NCBI GenBank assembly: GCA_958295715.1
Contig: OY282371.1
Span: 772,133-836,132 of the forward strand
Origin: an uncultured Dehalococcoidia bacterium
GTDB taxonomy: Bacteria > Chloroflexota > Dehalococcoidia > Lucifugimonadales > GCA-2712585
DNA: 64,000 bases
Direction: 5' to 3'
Positions 60,932-64,000 of the stretch are shown here, piece by piece. Position 1 is the first letter of the stretch; every line of letters begins with the position of its first letter. The notes under the pieces are model-generated. The model ran no database searches. It was not told the origin of the DNA and worked only from the letters and a program-made list of their open reading frames with translations. Both the position numbers and the translations under genes were made by a program.

Positions 60932-63697
60932 CTAGCGACGGTCCGCTCCTGAAGTATAGTGGTCCAGATTATCTATCAGGTCGTCGGGCAAGTTGGCCCA
61001 TTCCTCTTGGGGCACCCTGCTGGCATGTTTTGCGAGTATCTCTTCCACTGTGGGCCGCTTCTGGCCCTTGGCGGCTTCCAACCCTATAACCTTCAGGCTC
61101 TCGATGCCCCGGTCGTCCACTATCTTCACCGCGACGCGGCGATGCTCGCCGGGCTCGAAGGGCAGGGAGGTGGTTCCCCTATACGCTTCGATAAGCTCCT
61201 CGTCAATCTCCGCCCTTAGGTTGCGCGCCAGACGCGCCCACCCGTCTTTGGAGCCGGCCATGGGGAAGAACACCTGCCGCGGGTACAGGCTGCGGCCGTC
61301 GTAGTCCGTATCCAGCATCCACATGGCTATCCTGTCCCGGCCGCCCGACTCCACCCCGCCGCTCTTGGTGTTGTAGTAGTCGAACCCCTGAACGGATACC
61401 CGCGCTTTGCCTGAGTCGGGCCCGTCGACAATCGTCTCCACCTCCACGTCAGGCTGCCCAATTAGCCAAAAACTCTCGTTGCTGGCCCGCTTGCGCTTCA
61501 GGTCCCCGGTGAGCAGGTCGGCGTTCATCTGCGCCTTGAGCAGGCTAATGCCCGGCCAGTTGGTCTCGTCAATGTCCTTGGCCGCCTCGGGGTCGAACTG
61601 AAAGGCCGCAAAGACTATCACTCGCGGCCTTGGCATCAGGGTCTGGGCTTCCTGAAGGGCTAGGTTCACCTGCTGCTGCTCCAAGGGGGCGTGTTCCGGC
61701 CCGAAGGACACGACAACGCGTTGGGATGCCCGGGCCGCGCCCTCGCCAATAGACTCGGCGCCGTCTTTGTTGGGAAGGGACTCGCCGTCGGCGTGGAGAT
61801 AGGGATAGTGTGGTAGCGGCTCCAGGCGGGCGAAGCGGATGAACTGCCCCGCCTTGCCCCGGATGCCGGTTCTCAACAGTTCGTCCCGCCAGTCCGACTG
61901 GCGCAGCGTTTCGCCGGAGCGGGACACCGTGTCATCGGCGAGGGCCGGCTCCGCGTCTTCAACGTCGTCAATGGGCTTCACCGCCGGGGCGGGGACGGCC
62001 TCAACGCTGAAGGGGCCGGTGACCCGCTTCTTGCCCGTGTCCACCAGTGGCTGGTCGTACAGCGTCTCCCGGGGCGCGTGGCGGGCTATGGCCGCGTCTA
62101 TCTCGGCCTGGGTCATGCCCTCCCGGATGTCGGGGTTGTTGGCGATGGAGCCCAGGGTGACGTGGGGCACAGTTTTGTAGTTGAAGCCGCTGCCCACGCC
62201 CTCATCCGGCTGGGCCAACTCGTAATAGTCGAATAGGGCGGTCATCAGGCGCTGCTTGGCGAGAGACACGGCCACGCGGGAGGTGTCGCAGGTAATCCAG
62301 CGCCGGCCCCACTGCTCGGCGACGTAGGCCGTGGAGCCGGAGCCGCAGGTGGGGTCGAACACCAGGTCGCCGGGGTCGGTGGTCATCAGGATGCAGCGCT
62401 CGATGATTTCGGTCGAACTCTGGACTACATACACCTTCGGGTCTGACCTGCTTTGTACGGCTCCACTGATATCGTTCCACAGATTGCCAATTGCCGCAAT
62501 CGGGAAGTCTGACTTGAACCTCCGGTAGTTTAATGTGTCTCCTGCCGTGTCGTGCAACCGTCCTGCGTTAGCCAACCGCATTAAGCCGACGAGATTGGTC
62601 TTGAAGGTGCCTCTGCCCGGGATGTATTTGCGACCGCGAAATTCGAACTCCCTTACGTCGCCATCCCCGGCAGGACGTGAACTCGTCAGATTGTCGACAC
62701 GGAATACCTTCGCATGATTGGTTTGCTTGTCGTCCAGTGTTTTGGTCGGAACAAAAGAACCGTCCGCGAGCAATGCTTGATCATATCGTTCATCTGCTGT
62801 ATCACTGCGAGAAATGAAGATCTGTCGGTACTTGGCGACATTCCGGTCACGGGCATACCAAATTATGAAATCCGTCGTTGTACCTAGAAGTACAGCAGTG
62901 CCTTGGCTAGTTGTTTTCCGGATGGAAATTATGGAGACAAAATTACGCTGACCAAACACCTCGTCCATCAACTCACGAACGTGATGCACATTCTCATCGC
63001 TAATCTGCACAAAGCAGGAGCCGCTCTCGGTCAGCAACTCCCGGGCCAGCATCAGGCGGTCGCGTAGGTAGCTCAGGTATGAGTGGATGCCCAACTCCCA
63101 GGTGTCGCGGAAGGCCTTGATGGTCTCCGGCTCCTGGGTCAGGTCCTCGTCCCGGCCGTCCCGCACGTCGCGCCGGTTGACGAAGGGCTGGAAGTTGGAG
63201 CCGTAGCGGATGCCGTAGGGCGGGTCCATGTACACCATCTGCGTCTTCCCCGCCATGCCCTCCTTCTCCAGCAGGCTGTTCATCACCAGCAGACTGTCGC
63301 CGGCCACCAGGCGGTTGGTCCAGTTGAGGCGGTGCCGGTAGAACTTGATGGCGCTGCGGATGGGCGGGTTCTCCTCGGGCAGTTCGAACAGGCTGGGTTG
63401 CTGGATGGCGCCGTTGCCGTTGCGCTTCCGGGCGGCCTCAATGATGGCGCGCGGGTCTATGCGCTCGTGAACGTGGAGCGACACGGTGGGGACCTCGAAG
63501 GAGCCGCGCTCCGTCTTCCCCGCCCATTGCAACTGCGGGTCCAGGTGGGGGTCGTAGGCGTAAGTCTTCCGGCCCGCGTCGGGGTCGGTCTCAGACGTGA
63601 CCAGGCCCACCGGCGGGTTGTTCAGCCTATCCTTATCCCGGTGGTCATAAGACCTGATGGGTCGCTTGGCTCCCTTAGTCCTTCTTCTTGGCGGCAT
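60932..63697 (-). CDS. Type III-like DNA methyltransferase (Mod) 2
   Basis: A 921-aa beta-class N6-adenine methyltransferase: VYMDPPYGIRYGSNFQPF (catalytic motif IV near residue 157) precedes VFDPTCGSGSTAYVAEQWG (SAM motif I near 445). Between them, bases about 62400-62985 are AT-rich, unlike the flanks, and encode the probable target-recognition domain. The C-terminal 400 residues (QVNLALQEAQTLMPRPRVIV and beyond) are an extra domain found in the larger Mod proteins of this type. The ATG at 63697 has GGGAGG 6 bases upstream. No homopolymer of more than 8 is visible, so this system looks constitutively readable, in contrast to Mod 1. Confidence 0.9.
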   Translation of the reverse strand: MPPRRRTKGAKRPIRSYDHRDKDRLNNPPVGLVTSETDPDAGRKTYAYDPHLDPQLQWAGKTERGSFEVPTVSLHVHERIDPRAIIEAARKRNGNGAIQQPSLFELPEENPPIRSAIKFYRHRLNWTNRLVAGDSLLVMNSLLEKEGMAGKTQMVYMDPPYGIRYGSNFQPFVNRRDVRDGRDEDLTQEPETIKAFRDTWELGIHSYLSYLRDRLMLARELLTESGSCFVQISDENVHHVRELMDEVFGQRNFVSIISIRKTTSQGTAVLLGTTTDFIIWYARDRNVAKYRQIFISRSDTADERYDQALLADGSFVPTKTLDDKQTNHAKVFRVDNLTSSRPAGDGDVREFEFRGRKYIPGRGTFKTNLVGLMRLANAGRLHDTAGDTLNYRRFKSDFPIAAIGNLWNDISGAVQSRSDPKVYVVQSSTEIIERCILMTTDPGDLVFDPTCGSGSTAYVAEQWGRRWITCDTSRVAVSLAKQRLMTALFDYYELAQPDEGVGSGFNYKTVPHVTLGSIANNPDIREGMTQAEIDAAIARHAPRETLYDQPLVDTGKKRVTGPFSVEAVPAPAVKPIDDVEDAEPALADDTVSRSGETLRQSDWRDELLRTGIRGKAGQFIRFARLEPLPHYPYLHADGESLPNKDGAESIGEGAARASQRVVVSFGPEHAPLEQQQVNLALQEAQTLMPRPRVIVFAAFQFDPEAAKDIDETNWPGISLLKAQMNADLLTGDLKRKRASNESFWLIGQPDVEVETIVDGPDSGKARVSVQGFDYYNTKSGGVESGGRDRIAMWMLDTDYDGRSLYPRQVFFPMAGSKDGWARLARNLRAEIDEELIEAYRGTTSLPFEPGEHRRVAVKIVDDRGIESLKVIGLEAAKGQKRPTVEEILAKHASRVPQEEWANLPDDLIDNLDHYTSGADRR

Positions 63698-63747
63698 AGC
63701 AACCTCCCAAAGCCTATTCTACCACCCGCCGCCAACCCTCGGAATAC

Positions 63748-63781
63748 GCCGGCAGGAGGGAGGCATGGATTCATGCCGGCG
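63748..63781. repeat. Hairpin element at the right border of the R-M island
   Basis: Nested inverted repeats: CGCCGGCA (63748-63755) with TGCCGGCG (63774-63781), enclosing GGCATG/CATGCC (63762-63777). Its GGATTCATGCC core matches 56928-56938 at the other side of the NYN/R-M island. Confidence 0.65.
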
Positions 63782-63787
63782 CCGGGG

Positions 63788-64000
63788 TTAGTACTGGGGT
63801 TTGCGGTAGAATTTGAGGTAGAAGAAGGCGCCGCCGGCTGCGATGGCCATGGCCGCGAGGACTCCGCCGATGACCAGCCACAGTGAGCCGCCCACGACTC
63901 CGTCGTCTTCAGGCTGGACGGGTGGCGTTGGCGTCACGGGCGCCGGGGTCTCGGCGGGGGTCGGGGCCGGCGTTGCGGTCGGCTCCGGCGTTAGGGCCGC
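63788..64000 (-). CDS. C-terminal end of a Pro/Thr-rich membrane-anchored surface protein (partial)
   Basis: Only the last 70 codons are in the window: a Thr/Pro/Ala linker (TPEPTATPAPTPAETPAPVT) and then one hydrophobic segment, SLWLVIGGVLAAMAIAAGGA, followed by FFYLKFYRKPQY and the stop at 63788-63790. This is the typical tail of an extracellular protein held by a C-terminal helix with a short positively charged cytoplasmic end. The N-terminal domain, and so the function, lies beyond the right edge. The gene is upstream of Mod 2 on the same strand with a 90-base gap holding a hairpin. Confidence 0.8.
   Translation of the reverse strand, partial: AALTPEPTATPAPTPAETPAPVTPTPPVQPEDDGVVGGSLWLVIGGVLAAMAIAAGGAFFYLKFYRKPQY

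Overview
The window is GC-rich (roughly 60-68% by eye), densely coded bacterial DNA, mostly with ATG/GTG/TTG starts, Shine-Dalgarno sites and many 4-base stop/start overlaps. There is no rRNA or other marker gene. The gene mix (paired acyl-CoA dehydrogenases, class III CoA transferases, an aldehyde-oxidase-type molybdoenzyme, NHL propellers, a stand-alone reductive-dehalogenase-like protein, a DUF1028 protein) and the hundreds of bases of dispersed hairpin repeats resemble environmental Dehalococcoidia/SAR202-type Chloroflexota. That placement is inference.

Layout. 1-7.5 kb: a partial MFS transporter, PIG-L deacetylase, an AT-richer patch with a lipoprotein, an RdhA/QueG-like iron-sulfur protein, and a minus-strand group (NHL propeller, HpcH/HpaI aldolase, 66-aa protein). 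7.5-11.7 kb: a translationally coupled molybdenum hydroxylase operon (2Fe-2S, Mo-cofactor and FAD subunits plus a small protein). 12.4-17.6 kb: a large BNR/sortilin-like propeller, an MFS transporter (frameshifted) and a tandem rhodanese without the usual cysteines. 17.8-28.7 kb: acyl-CoA metabolism (three acyl-CoA dehydrogenases, two CoA transferases, RidA-like, MaoC, SDR, amidase), with many single-base frameshifts between 25.4 and 27.8 kb. 28.9-33.6 kb: SDR, GYD protein, DUF1028, epimerase, acyltransferase, NHL propeller.

33.8-38.0 kb: a type III-like restriction-modification (R-M) pair. The true start of its methyltransferase is at 38026, and the N-terminus is separated from the catalytic part by a 13-G tract that puts them out of frame, which is the layout of a phase-variable methyltransferase in the OFF state. 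38.4-49.2 kb: a surface-polysaccharide locus (methyltransferase, epimerase, UDP-sugar dehydrogenase, two GT4 enzymes, two large Wzy-like membrane proteins with unusual extracellular inserts). 50.3-56.7 kb: a minus-strand electron-transfer/iron cluster (pentaheme cytochrome, Tll0287-like monoheme protein, b-type membrane protein, two imelysin lipoproteins, a COG3488 di-heme protein with a disrupted 5' end). 57.1-63.7 kb: a NYN-domain protein convergent with a second type III-like R-M pair. The right edge cuts a Pro/Thr-rich membrane-anchored protein.

Two themes link the regions. First, a family of short inverted repeats (GGATTCCCGCC...GGCGGGAATCC and relatives) fills nearly every gap and has been involved in local duplications at 21.2-21.7, 49.9-52.8 and 54.2-54.6 kb. 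Second, both methyltransferases carry an AT-rich block exactly where a target-recognition domain should lie, suggesting exchange of specificity domains. Several frameshifts sit in short C/G runs, so some may be assembly errors rather than biology.
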